A DNA stretch of 64,000 nucleotides from Gilliamella sp. N-G2 (GTDB taxonomy: Bacteria > Pseudomonadota > Gammaproteobacteria > Enterobacterales > Orbaceae), in assembly GCF_002142215.1 (NCBI RefSeq), contig NZ_NAST01000011.1, forward strand, positions 1 through 64,000. The letters are read 5' to 3'. The notes beneath the pieces are model-generated. The model searched no databases and was not told where the DNA came from. It saw only the letters and a list, made by a program, of their open reading frames with translations. The position numbers and the translations under genes were made by a program. Below, piece by piece: positions 1-14,737 of this stretch. The first letter of the stretch is position 1; every line of letters starts with the position of its first letter.

Positions 1-212
<212 letters not shown>

Positions 213-231
213 TTTCAGCAATCGCGATCAT

Positions 232-262
232 AGAAAGGGTATCTTTTGATACCCTTTCTTAC
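232..262 (+). terminator. Rho-independent terminator after tuf
   Basis: A 12-bp perfect stem (arms 232-243 and 248-259, core GAAAGGGTATC/GATACCCTTTC) closes a TTTT loop and is followed by a short T-rich tail. It lies 20 bases after the tuf stop codon. Confidence 0.85.
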
Positions 263-346
263 CTAGTCTGTTTAGCAAAATGTTTTTAGAGAAAGAGCAT
301 TTTGGAAAATGGATAATATTATAAATAACATAATCATAGGTTTTAT

Positions 347-748
347 ATGCTAGTAAGTAACGAGAGTCAAGATACAAGCACTGTTCTAGACAAATTTAAA
401 TGGGTTTTGGTTCTAGTATTAATTGCGTTAATTGTTTGGGGAAATTCTTATTTCTCTTTACCTAATGATATATATCAACCAAATGCGATCGTTCGAATTA
501 TTGCAGTTGTTGTGGTTTCGCTTTTAACCTTATTTATTGCATTTACAACCGCTAAAGGGAAATCGTTTATAGCTTTTCTGCAAGAATCACGAAAAGAACT
601 CCGAAAAGTTGTATGGCCTACTCGTAAAGAAACTGTACAAACAACTTTATTAATCGCTGTTATTACCGTTATTGTTGGTACTGCGCTTTGGGGAATGGAT
701 TCTTTGTTCCGTTCAATCATCTTTTATTTAACTTCAATAGGGCGTTAA
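347..748 (+). CDS. secE: Preprotein translocase subunit SecE
   Basis: SecE clamps the SecY channel in the inner membrane as part of SecYEG. At 133 residues the protein is close to the 127 of E. coli and has the three-helix enterobacterial form. Hydrophobic stretches lie at about residues 18-38, 45-65 and 100-122, and the conserved amphipathic segment between helices 2 and 3 is present ([15 protein letters not shown]). The stop codon is one base from the nusG start, so the two genes are co-transcribed and probably translationally coupled. The start at 347 has only a weak upstream AGG, but it gives the expected N-terminus and no better in-frame start is present. Confidence 0.96.
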   Translation: MLVSNESQDTSTVLDKFKWVLVLVLIALIVWGNSYFSLPNDIYQPNAIVRIIAVVVVSLLTLFIAFTTAKGKSFIAFLQESRKELRKVVWPTRKETVQTTLLIAVITVIVGTALWGMDSLFRSIIFYLTSIGR

Positions 749-749
749 T

Positions 750-1295
750 ATGAGTGAAACACAACAAAAACGCTGGTATGTGATCCAAGCTTATTCTGGC
801 TATGAAGCACGTGTTGCACAATCATTACGTGAATATATTAAATTACATAATATGGAAGATTCTTTTGGGGAAGTTTTAGTACCAACCGAAGAAGTTGTTG
901 AAATGAAAAGTGGACAGCGCCGTAAAAGCGAACGTAAATTTTTCCCAGGTTATGTTTTAGTTGAAATGATGATGAACGATGCAACTTGGCATTTAGTTAA
1001 AAGTGTACCAAGAACAATGGGATTCATTGGTGGGACATCAGATAGACCAGCGCCAATTAGCCAACGTGAAGTTGATGCAATTATGAATCGTCTACAGCAA
1101 GTTGGTGATAAACCGCGTCCTAAAACATTATTTGAGCCAGGTGAACTTGTGCGCGTTAATGAAGGGCCATTTGCTGACTTTAATGGTGTAGTTGAAGAAG
1201 TAGATTACGAAAAAAGTCGCTTAAAAGTATCGGTTTCTATTTTTGGTCGTTCTACTCCAGTTGAACTTGATTTTAGCCAAGTAGAAAAAAGCTAA
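750..1295 (+). CDS. nusG: Transcription termination/antitermination factor NusG
   Basis: NusG binds RNA polymerase and couples it to Rho or to the ribosome. The 181 residues equal the enterobacterial length. The N-terminal NGN domain (about 1-120) contains [10 protein letters not shown] and the [12 protein letters not shown] strand, and the C-terminal KOW domain (about 128-181) contains the signature [14 protein letters not shown]. The gene follows secE with a single intervening base and ends 34 bases before a strong terminator, so secE-nusG is a closed two-gene unit. Confidence 0.98.
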   Translation: MSETQQKRWYVIQAYSGYEARVAQSLREYIKLHNMEDSFGEVLVPTEEVVEMKSGQRRKSERKFFPGYVLVEMMMNDATWHLVKSVPRTMGFIGGTSDRPAPISQREVDAIMNRLQQVGDKPRPKTLFEPGELVRVNEGPFADFNGVVEEVDYEKSRLKVSVSIFGRSTPVELDFSQVEKS

Positions 1296-1329
1296 AAACT
1301 TAACTGTTTTACTGTACAATATTTATAGA

Positions 1330-1360
1330 AAAACACAGAGCATAAGCTCTGTGTTTTTTG
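1330..1360. terminator. Bidirectional terminator between nusG and yheS
   Basis: A 12-bp stem (AAAACACAGAGC with GCTCTGTGTTTT) closes a 4-base loop. The run of T on the plus strand and the matching run of A upstream let it work for nusG on the plus strand and for the convergent yheS on the minus strand. Confidence 0.88.
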
Positions 1361-1392
1361 TTTTAAACAAATAAATTTTTTTGAAGTTATGA

Positions 1393-3315
1393 TTACTCAG
1401 CTTCAAATTCTTCTAACTGTTGTTGTAAATCAAACCAATTTGACTCTGCTTCATCTAATTCTATTTTTAAATTACTTTGATTGAGTAGCAATTGCGTTAG
1501 TTCTGCTTTTTTATCTGAACCGTAAAGATCGGGATCCGCTAATTGCTTTTCAATAATTTTTAATTGATCATTTAATCGTGCAATAATTTTCTCTTCTTTT
1601 TGTAACTGCTTTTTAAGTAGCTGCAATTGTGCTCTGGCTTCTGCATCTTTTCGTTTCTGTTCTTTACGTTCTTGTGCAGAAACTTTAGGCAACACTTCTT
1701 TTTTTACTGGTTTATCTTTTTCTTGCGGTTGATTTTCAGCCTTTTGCTCATCGGTCAACCATTTATGATAGTCATCAAGATCACCATTAAAAGGTTCAAC
1801 TTTATGGTTATGCACCAAGTAAAATTCATCTGTTGTTGACCGCAATAAATGTCTATCATGGGAAACCACAACTAAAGCACCTTCAAAATCAATTAACGCT
1901 TCAGTCAATGCTTGTCGCATGTCTAAATCTAAATGGTTTGTTGGTTCATCGAGTAACAGTAGATTTGGTTTTTGCCAAACAATTAACGCTAAAACTAATC
2001 GAGCCTTTTCGCCGCCAGAAAATGTTTTTACTGGCTCACTAACTTTATCACCATGAAAATCAAATCCTCCCAAATAATTACGTAATTCTTGTTCGGTATT
2101 CTTTGGTTCTGCAAGTTGTTTTAAATGCCATAAAGCTGATTCATCAGCCCGTAAGTATTCTAATTGGTGTTGCGCAAAATAGCCTAATTGTACCCCTTTA
2201 GCTAAACTAATCTGCCCTTGCATAGGAGGTAATTCACCAGCTAGCAGTTTAATCAGTGTTGATTTACCAGCACCGTTACGACCTAACAAACCGATACGTG
2301 AGCCAGGTACTAAATTAAGTTTAATCTGTTCTAACACAACTTTATCACCATACCCAGCAACGATATTTTCCATGGTTAATAATGGACTAGGTAAGAATTC
2401 TGGTCGTCGAAATTTAAAATGAAAAGGATTGTCAACATGAGCTGGAGCAATCAGTTCCATTCTTTCTAACATTTTTATTCGACTTTGAGCCTGTTTTGCT
2501 TTGGTTGCTTTAGCCCTAAAACGATCGATATAGCTTTGCAAATGAGCAACTTTAAGTTGCTGACTTTCATACATGGATTGTTGTTGTGCCAGTTTTGCCG
2601 AGCGCTGTGTCTCAAATGATGAATAGTTACCGGTGTATTCAAATAATTTCTTCTGTTCAATATGAATGATTTTATTAACCAATGGATCTAAGAAATCACG
2701 GTCATGAGAGATTAAAATAAGTGTACCTTGATAATTACTTAACCATTTTTCTAACCACATCACTGCGTCTAAATCAAGATGGTTAGTTGGTTCATCAAGA
2801 AGCAGTAAATCAGAACGACACATTAACGCTTGTGCTAGATTAAGTCGCATACGCCAACCACCAGAGTAGGATTTAACCGGTAGCGTTAATTGTTCATTAG
2901 AAAAACCTAAACCATGCAATAATGTTGCCGCTCGAGAGCGGATAGTCCAAGCATCAATGTTATCAAGTTTTTCATGAATAAGCGCAATTTGCTCACCGTT
3001 ATTTTTTTCGTAAGCAATCTCTAGATCTTGCTCTAATTTTCGAAACTCTCGATCACCATCAATAACATATTCGATAGCCGGTGTATCTAATGCTGGAGTT
3101 TCTTGGTTTACCCATGCTAATTGCCATTGGGCAGGAATAGAAACACTGCCAGCATCTGTTTGAATTTCACCTTTAATTAAAGAAAAAAGTGTGGACTTAC
3201 CACAGCCATTTTTACCGACTAATCCAACTTTCTGTTTAGGATTTATTGTTGCAGAGGCATTATCTAAAAGTAGATTAATACCTCTACGAATTTGGATAGA
3301 ATCAAACACTATCAT
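1393..3315 (-). CDS. yheS: ABC-F family ATPase YheS
   Basis: This soluble tandem ABC ATPase belongs to the ABC-F group, which acts on the ribosome rather than in membrane transport. The 640 residues match E. coli YheS (637) and the sequence is recognisably collinear with it. The first nucleotide-binding domain has Walker A GKNGCGKST (about 34-42), signature SGGWRMRL and Walker B LLLLDEPTNHLDLDAV. The inter-domain linker has the YESQQ...RAKATKAKQAQSR pattern. The second domain has GRNGAGKST, SGGEKARL and a second LLLLDEPTNHLD. A Lys/Glu/Gln-rich coiled C-terminal extension (about 540-640) follows. A perfect LacI-type palindrome sits about 60 bases upstream. YheS has been linked to relief of ribosome stalling, but its exact role is not settled. 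Confidence 0.95.
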   Translation of the reverse strand: MIVFDSIQIRRGINLLLDNASATINPKQKVGLVGKNGCGKSTLFSLIKGEIQTDAGSVSIPAQWQLAWVNQETPALDTPAIEYVIDGDREFRKLEQDLEIAYEKNNGEQIALIHEKLDNIDAWTIRSRAATLLHGLGFSNEQLTLPVKSYSGGWRMRLNLAQALMCRSDLLLLDEPTNHLDLDAVMWLEKWLSNYQGTLILISHDRDFLDPLVNKIIHIEQKKLFEYTGNYSSFETQRSAKLAQQQSMYESQQLKVAHLQSYIDRFRAKATKAKQAQSRIKMLERMELIAPAHVDNPFHFKFRRPEFLPSPLLTMENIVAGYGDKVVLEQIKLNLVPGSRIGLLGRNGAGKSTLIKLLAGELPPMQGQISLAKGVQLGYFAQHQLEYLRADESALWHLKQLAEPKNTEQELRNYLGGFDFHGDKVSEPVKTFSGGEKARLVLALIVWQKPNLLLLDEPTNHLDLDMRQALTEALIDFEGALVVVSHDRHLLRSTTDEFYLVHNHKVEPFNGDLDDYHKWLTDEQKAENQPQEKDKPVKKEVLPKVSAQERKEQKRKDAEARAQLQLLKKQLQKEEKIIARLNDQLKIIEKQLADPDLYGSDKKAELTQLLLNQSNLKIELDEAESNWFDLQQQLEEFEAE

Positions 3316-3373
3316 GACGAAGTCACCTATGATTCAATATAAAATGTGTTATGCTAACAAAAAAAGAACTTTA

Positions 3374-3389
3374 TGCAAAACGTTTTGCA
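3374..3389. promoter_or_regulatory. 16-bp palindrome resembling a LacI-family operator, upstream of yheS
   Basis: TGCAAAACGTTTTGCA is a perfect inverted repeat with a central CG, the usual shape of operators bound by LacI/GalR-family repressors (PurR, RbsR, GalR, Cra types). It lies 59-74 bases upstream of the yheS start. It resembles a PurR box but has one extra A/T in each half, so the regulator is not identified. Confidence 0.5.
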
Positions 3390-3548
3390 GGTGATTTATC
3401 CCCATTGTATTACTATCGAAAATTGATGATGGATTTATAACAATGAGGATAATGGAAAAATAAGATTAATTTTTCATTAATTTATTTAATAAAATCTTAC
3501 TTAAATTCAGTATAATAACTATCTATTCATATTAATATCACTTAAATT

Positions 3549-5552
3549 TTATTTTTTTATCGCCAACAATGCTCGGCGAATAAAAAGCCAACAGATAAAG
3601 ATAAATACAAACAAACCTAAATATTGCGGTATATTTCCTAGGTTATAAAGTATTGCCAGTGGCGCATCGCTGCCACCATTAGTTATACTGATTACAATTA
3701 CTACAGCTAAGATAACCCCAATTAGACTTTCACCAACGATTAAGCCTGATGCAATTAAAGCGGCTTTGCGATCCACTTTTTTAAATTGTACTTTCGGATC
3801 GAGATTATGCCTCTTAGCATTAGCATAAGTATAACGTTTAATAATCCAAGATAATAATGTACCGACAAAAATCGGTGTGGTGACACTCGGTGGTAGATAA
3901 ATTCCTAATCCGACAGCGAGCGCTGGTAATCTAAATTTCGAATGACGTTTTGCTAAAATTAAATCAGAGATGATAATTATGGTTCCTAATACTAAACCAA
4001 TAAAAATCATTGTCCAATCAAGTTGATGCGAAAAGATACCTCGGGCAATAGTTGTCATTAACGATGCTTGAGGCGCAGCTAATACTTGCGTAAGATCCAT
4101 ATCATTACGAGGAGTCGCACCAGTAAAGCCATAGGCATGGTATAACGTTTCTAAAATAGGTGCTATAACTAAAGCACCAACAAAACAACCAATTAATAAA
4201 GCAACTTGTTGTTTCCATGGGGTTGCATTGACTAAATGACCGGTTTTTAAATCTTGCAAATTATCATTGGATATACAAGCTATAGCCAAAACCGTACTAG
4301 TGGTAAATAGGGCTAATGCTGTGGCAAACTTCGATCCTTCAGTTGTTGATAACATACCATTTATTTCACCTAGTCCTAATAAGATAAGTGAAACAACAAT
4401 AACAGCAACTATTGCAATGCCAGACATCGGGCTTGCAGATGAACCAACTAAACCGGCCATATATCCGCAAGCAGCAGCAACTAAAAATCCCATAATAAAA
4501 GAGAATAACACTGCACAAGCAACTAATGACCATGCTACACCACTTGATAAGCCACTATCTGCAATAAATGAGTAAAAAGTCGCCACTAAAATTACTAACA
4601 TTGCCGTCATAATTGAAAAGATCCACTTTGGAGACAAATCGCGTTCTATGGTGGGGATGTCTTGTATCGATACATCTGAACGTAAGGTCTTAAAAGAAAT
4701 TTTCAACCCCTCGATAACAGGTTTGATTAATGAAAATAAAGTCCAAACAGCTGAAATAGCAATGGTTCCAGCACCAATAAAACGGATATCACTGTCCCAA
4801 AATTGCATGGCAACTTGAGATAACGGTAAACTTGTATCATAACCAATGATGGCAGTTAAAATAGGTATACCAAATACCCAAGCAATAACCATACCTACCA
4901 ATATTGCAATACCTGAGATAATACCGATCAAATAACCGGCACTAAGTAGGGCCAAAGAAAAACCTAAAGGAATTTGGATTATTGATTTGCCTGCCGTGAA
5001 CCAATAAGCTGAACTCCCAGAGAGTAATTTAAACCCATTAGTAAATAAACTGACTGTAGAGGCAATTACGCCGCCAAATAAAATATCTTTTAGTCCATCA
5101 TTAGCGTCATTGCCTTCAGTTTTTGATCCGGCTTTTAATATTTCAGCTGCAGCAACCCCCTCAGGATAAGGTAAATTACTTTTTACCACCATAACATGTC
5201 GAAGCGGTATAGAAAACAACACCCCTAACATACCGCCAGCCAAACATACCGCAAAGGTTAACCAAAATGGGAAATCATGCCAATATCCCATCATTAATAA
5301 ACCAGGTATAACAAAAATAATTGAAGATAAAGTTCCCGCTGCTGAAGCTTGTGTTTGTACCATATTATTTTCTAAAATGGTTGAATCCGGAAAAAGGCGT
5401 AAAATCGCCATAGAAATGACTGCTGCAGGAATTGCAGATGAAAAAGTTAAGCCGACTTTTAAGCCAAGATAAACATTTGATGCGGTAAAAATAATTGTTA
5501 TTAATGCACCAAGAATAATCCCTCTAAATGTAAGTTCTCGTAGTTTACTCAT
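3549..5552 (-). CDS. OPT family oligopeptide transporter
   Basis: This 667-residue, very hydrophobic polytopic membrane protein belongs to the OPT superfamily, which takes up oligopeptides or metal-chelate complexes with protons. The N-terminus RGIILGALITIIFTASNVYL and the segments NMVQTQASAAGT and KSNLPYPEGVAAAEILKAG are typical of bacterial OPT proteins. Many hydrophobic stretches span the whole length, consistent with 14-16 helices. It stands alone, transcribed away from mazG. The substrate cannot be predicted from sequence, because bacterial OPT members are annotated both as peptide and as siderophore or metal transporters. A 233-base gap separates its stop from yheS, so co-transcription with yheS is uncertain. 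Confidence 0.9.
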   Translation of the reverse strand: MSKLRELTFRGIILGALITIIFTASNVYLGLKVGLTFSSAIPAAVISMAILRLFPDSTILENNMVQTQASAAGTLSSIIFVIPGLLMMGYWHDFPFWLTFAVCLAGGMLGVLFSIPLRHVMVVKSNLPYPEGVAAAEILKAGSKTEGNDANDGLKDILFGGVIASTVSLFTNGFKLLSGSSAYWFTAGKSIIQIPLGFSLALLSAGYLIGIISGIAILVGMVIAWVFGIPILTAIIGYDTSLPLSQVAMQFWDSDIRFIGAGTIAISAVWTLFSLIKPVIEGLKISFKTLRSDVSIQDIPTIERDLSPKWIFSIMTAMLVILVATFYSFIADSGLSSGVAWSLVACAVLFSFIMGFLVAAACGYMAGLVGSSASPMSGIAIVAVIVVSLILLGLGEINGMLSTTEGSKFATALALFTTSTVLAIACISNDNLQDLKTGHLVNATPWKQQVALLIGCFVGALVIAPILETLYHAYGFTGATPRNDMDLTQVLAAPQASLMTTIARGIFSHQLDWTMIFIGLVLGTIIIISDLILAKRHSKFRLPALAVGLGIYLPPSVTTPIFVGTLLSWIIKRYTYANAKRHNLDPKVQFKKVDRKAALIASGLIVGESLIGVILAVVIVISITNGGSDAPLAILYNLGNIPQYLGLFVFIFICWLFIRRALLAIKK

Positions 5553-5585
5553 GTTTTTAATGTAATTTCAGTTGAATTTAAGCGT

Positions 5586-5607
5586 ATTATATACTTAATC
5601 AGATTAA
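5586..5607 (-). promoter_or_regulatory. Promoter of the OPT transporter gene with an overlapping palindrome
   Basis: On the minus strand a perfect TATAAT -10 box (5586-5591) lies about 34 bases upstream of the OPT start. A palindrome with a single-base centre, TTAATC-A-GATTAA (5595-5607), falls just upstream in the -10/-35 spacer, a common place for a repressor site. No good -35 hexamer is visible, which suggests dependence on an activator. Confidence 0.5.
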
Positions 5608-5780
5608 TTTGCGTGTAAAACTACGAATTGATGTTGTTTTTTTGTTTTTGATGGTTGTTTTTAAATAAAAACATTTCTTAATATATTTTGAATGTTTACT
5701 ATTTAGTTCTTAAAGAATTACCATTTCTTTTTGAAACTATTACAATGTCAGTTAATGATTATTACTTTGTGAGAGATATT

Positions 5781-6578
5781 GTGAACCAATTAGAACGTCT
5801 ACAAGCGATTACTAAACAATTACGCAATCCTATTAAAGGTTGCGAATGGGATAGTAAACAAACTTTTGACTCGTTAAAATCCTATACTTTAGAAGAGACT
5901 TATGAAGTCTTAGATGCAATTGATAAACAAGATATGGTTGAACTTAAAAGTGAATTGGGCGACTTACTGTTTCAGATTGTTTTTTATGCGGATTTAGCAA
6001 GTGAACAAGGTTTTTTTAATTTTGATGATATTTGTCGAACTGTTGCTGATAAGCTGGTCAGTCGTCATCCGCATGTTTTTTCTAATAATACGACTATTAA
6101 ACCGAATTGGGAACAACTTAAACAACAAGAACGCGATAAGCGAGCACAATATTCGCTATTAGATGATATCCCGACCGCAATTCCAGCATTAATGAAGGCT
6201 GAAAAAATTCAAAAACGTTGTGCATCAGTTGGATTTGATTGGACTGAACTACAACCAGTTATAGCTAAAGTTAAAGAAGAACTTAATGAAGTTGAACAAG
6301 AATTAGCACAATCAACTATTGAGAAATCAAAAGTTGCAGAAGAAATGGGCGACCTGTTGTTTGCTACCGTCAATTTGGCAAGACATCTAAAAGTTAAATC
6401 AGAATTATGCTTACAAAATGCTAATAACAAGTTTATTAGGCGATTTAAACAAGTTGAATTGCTACTAAAGCAAAAAAATCGCAATTTAGTTGATGCAACA
6501 CTTGAAGAAATGGAAGATGCATGGCAAATTGTCAAGCAAACAGAAAAATTATCTAGCGAAGTAAATAAAAATGACTGA
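5781..6578 (+). CDS. mazG: Nucleoside triphosphate pyrophosphohydrolase MazG
   Basis: MazG hydrolyses (d)NTPs to monophosphates and pyrophosphate and lowers ppGpp during starvation. Both tandem MazG domains are present. The first has CEWDSKQTFDSL, the metal-binding pattern EETYEVLDAI and ELGDLLFQIVFYADLA. The second has QKRCASVGFDW and EEMGDLLFATVNLARHL. I chose the GTG at 5781, preceded by GAGAG at 5771-5775. It gives 265 residues beginning VNQLERLQAI, as in E. coli MazG (263). The longer open frame back to 5688 would add 31 residues without a homologous counterpart. The gene overlaps the next one by 8 bases. Confidence 0.93.
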   Translation: MNQLERLQAITKQLRNPIKGCEWDSKQTFDSLKSYTLEETYEVLDAIDKQDMVELKSELGDLLFQIVFYADLASEQGFFNFDDICRTVADKLVSRHPHVFSNNTTIKPNWEQLKQQERDKRAQYSLLDDIPTAIPALMKAEKIQKRCASVGFDWTELQPVIAKVKEELNEVEQELAQSTIEKSKVAEEMGDLLFATVNLARHLKVKSELCLQNANNKFIRRFKQVELLLKQKNRNLVDATLEEMEDAWQIVKQTEKLSSEVNKND

Positions 6579-7011
6579 ACAAAAAAATGAATTATATCAA
6601 GAAATAGAGGCTTGGTCTCAAAATGCTATTTTACATAGCCCAACGTGGAGTATTAATCAATTAGATTACTCGGAAAAGAGTATTTCTGTTGTTGAAATGA
6701 TTATTGGTGAAATGGCAGATAAAAGCTTTGGTCTTCCTGAAGAACAACTCAATATGATTTCACAAGAATATGGCTGTTATTTATTATTAACTGCACATAA
6801 ATTATATGGTGGTCAGTTTTATTGGAATCAAGAATTAGAACAACCAATGTTAATTTGCTGTGAACCTGATTCGACCATAGCATTATTAACATGGAATAAA
6901 GTAAAAGGGCGTTTATTAGGCGATAAAACTGATCATATCGCTTATTTTCTAGATGAATTTGGCAAAGCAGTTTTCCAACCAGAAAAAGGTACCAATTTAG
7001 TTTATCTATAA
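6571..7011 (+). CDS. Uncharacterised protein, DUF3806-like fold suspected
   Basis: I do not recognise a named family with certainty. The 146-residue protein is acidic, has no signal peptide or membrane segment, and overlaps the mazG stop by 8 bases (ATGACTGA), so the two are translationally coupled. The central pattern (an alpha/beta region with EYGCYLLLTAHKLYGGQFYW, then a short strand pair and GDKTDHIAYFLDEF) recalls the DUF3806 type of small cytosolic proteins, which are often found near immunity genes. That resemblance is weak. Coupling to mazG may mean a housekeeping link or simply a shared promoter. Confidence 0.8.
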   Translation: MTEQKNELYQEIEAWSQNAILHSPTWSINQLDYSEKSISVVEMIIGEMADKSFGLPEEQLNMISQEYGCYLLLTAHKLYGGQFYWNQELEQPMLICCEPDSTIALLTWNKVKGRLLGDKTDHIAYFLDEFGKAVFQPEKGTNLVYL

Positions 7012-7100
7012 ATCATATTTGCAATAAATATAATTAAAAAAAGTTGCTAAACAGATAAGTTTTCCGACTTTAATAAATTTTGTTAAAAGGAGTTCTAAGT

Positions 7101-7793
7101 ATGAACTATACACTTTATATTGGCAATAAAAACTATTCAACATGGTCTATGCGTCCTTGGGTTGTGATGAAATATTTTGATATTCCTTTTAACGAAAAGC
7201 TTGTTAAATTTGATAGTTTTAATGATGATTCTTTGTTTAAAAGGACAATGTGCTCTGTTTCAAAATATGGCACTGTACCTATCCTAATTGATGCAGATTT
7301 AGTGATAAGTGACTCTTTAGCTATTTGTGAATATTTAGCTGAAAAGCATCACGACCTAGCTTTATGGCCGGCTGACCCCAAAAAAAGAGCAATTGCTCGA
7401 AGTTTAGTGGCTAAAATGCATTCTGGATTTCAAGCTATTCGAAGTTATTTGCCGATGAATATTGAAGCTGAGTTTCCTCAAATAGGGCAAATAATATTAC
7501 GAGACCATTTAGAGGTAAAAAAAGAAATCATGTTTTTAGATGATTTGCTATCCTCATTATTAACCTCGAAAAAATCAAATTGTGACTATTTGTTTGGTAA
7601 TTTTAGTATAGCCGATGGATTTTATGCCCCTTTATGTCTAAGACTAAAAAATTATCATATAGCAACAAGTTCAGTTCTCAGCGATTATATTGATACTATT
7701 TGTAACACTAAAGGTGTGAAAGATTGGATAGCAGATGCATTGCAAGAACAATCTTTTGTAGCCATGGATGAACCTTATCGTATACACAGATAA
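7101..7793 (+). CDS. Glutathione S-transferase family protein
   Basis: Cytosolic GSTs conjugate or reduce substrates with glutathione. The N-terminal thioredoxin-like domain (about 1-80) begins YTLYIGNKNYSTWSMRPW, with serine/threonine residues at the expected catalytic position. It also has the cis-proline motif TVPIL and the glutathione gamma-glutamyl contact SDSLAICEYLAE. The rest is the all-helical C-terminal domain. I chose the ATG at 7101 because a perfect AAAAGGAG lies at 7085-7092 with 8 bases of spacing. The open frame extends to 7080, but that start would precede the ribosome binding site. Length is 230 residues. Substrate is unknown. Confidence 0.92.
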   Translation: MNYTLYIGNKNYSTWSMRPWVVMKYFDIPFNEKLVKFDSFNDDSLFKRTMCSVSKYGTVPILIDADLVISDSLAICEYLAEKHHDLALWPADPKKRAIARSLVAKMHSGFQAIRSYLPMNIEAEFPQIGQIILRDHLEVKKEIMFLDDLLSSLLTSKKSNCDYLFGNFSIADGFYAPLCLRLKNYHIATSSVLSDYIDTICNTKGVKDWIADALQEQSFVAMDEPYRIHR

Positions 7794-7814
7794 TTAAGCA
7801 TTGCTGGAAATAAT

Positions 7815-8345
7815 ATGAAAATACCATCCCATCTAACTCAATATGCTATGGACATTATCGAAGATGAGTCCAATGGGGTAACATCTTTTTCTCTTCAGTC
7901 ATCAACTAAAGAGCAATGGTTTGACATCTATTATTATGGTGAATTAGAAAATGGTTATATTACAGGAGTAGAACCGTCTTTCGCAAATATTAAAATTGTT
8001 GCAAAATCTACTAACAGTAAAGAAGAAATATTACTATTTGATGAAACTGAACATGGTTATAACGCAATGTTTTGTGATAGTCATTCTGATGAAGAAAAAG
8101 CTAATAGATTACTTGAAAAATTTAATGTTCCATCGTCAAAAATAAAATTAACAATTGGTTATAGTATTGACTATGATTCAGAAAAAGAACTTTATGAGTT
8201 TGATGAACAAGGTAATGTAATATTGCTTGATGGGCGAAAAATAGCTTGGCAACAACTACTTTGTGACGGCATTGACTGGTTATCAATTATATTAATTGAC
8301 GAAACTGGCAATGAACAAGTCATAGTGGATGCAGAGCTGTCTTAA
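7815..8345 (+). CDS. Uncharacterised acidic cytosolic protein
   Basis: This 176-residue protein is rich in Asp and Glu, without signal peptide, membrane segments or any motif I recognise. The sequence alternates short beta-like stretches (WFDIYYYG, IKIVAKS, EILLFDE) with acidic turns, a composition common in small immunity or SUKH/SMI1-like proteins, but no diagnostic motif is visible. It starts 21 bases after the GST stop, so it is probably the distal gene of the same transcript, and a terminator follows at 8409. The start ATG has a modest TGGAA upstream. Confidence 0.75.
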   Translation: MKIPSHLTQYAMDIIEDESNGVTSFSLQSSTKEQWFDIYYYGELENGYITGVEPSFANIKIVAKSTNSKEEILLFDETEHGYNAMFCDSHSDEEKANRLLEKFNVPSSKIKLTIGYSIDYDSEKELYEFDEQGNVILLDGRKIAWQQLLCDGIDWLSIILIDETGNEQVIVDAELS

Positions 8346-8406
8346 AAGTGATATCTATTTTATTGTCGAAACTGAACTATCACTGAAATAAATTTCTTTG
8401 CCATTA

Positions 8407-8442
8407 AAAAACCCGCTTGTATTGAAGCGGGTTTGATTTTTT
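8407..8442. terminator. Bidirectional terminator between the 7.8-kb gene and gltD
   Basis: An AAACCCGCTT / AAGCGGGTTT stem with a 6-base loop is flanked by A-rich sequence on the left and a T run on the right. It can stop transcription from both the plus-strand gene and the convergent gltBD operon. Confidence 0.85.
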
Positions 8443-8458
8443 AAACAATGATTAGTGA

Positions 8459-14343
<5,885 letters not shown>

Positions 14344-14737
14344 ATCATTGCCTCTAATTCATTGTTATTCTTTTTTGAAAAGATATAGGCATTAATCCCA
14401 TAATAGGTGTGAAGGTAATTAAAAATAGGTTTTTGGTCAAATAAATATTACTTATAAGTCAATATTTTAATCACATAACACATGTATATTAATGAAGCTT
14501 ATATCTTATATTAACCAATTGTTTTTATTAGTTTTAAATTTTATTTAAAATTAAGGTCATTTAATTTTAAAAATTTTTCATAATAAGAATTAATATCTGA
14601 TTAAAAAAAGTTGCGGAATAAGTTTTTTGAGTATAAAAATTGACGATTTTTACACATTTTTCAAAAATAGCGGCATTAGAATCGTAACTGTTATATTGCT
14701 ATAATACGCCATCTTTATTATGGGTATTAGATTAAAT
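14344..14737. promoter_or_regulatory. Divergent intergenic region between gltB and the YhiN-family gene
   Basis: This is about 390 bases of very A/T-rich, non-coding sequence holding the promoters of gltBD (leftward) and of the flavoprotein gene (rightward). The rightward promoter is clear: an extended -10 TGCTATAAT at 14697-14705 and a partial -35 TTAGAA at 14676-14681. For gltB I see the ribosome binding site and several TTGAC-like candidates (for example the minus-strand TTGACC near 14440) but cannot choose a start. I found no NtrC-type or FNR-type box here. Confidence 0.55.

Noticed and set aside
5688..5780. Longer N-terminus for mazG
   Set aside because: The upstream 31 codons have no ribosome binding site and no counterpart in the family; GTG at 5781 fits length and spacing.
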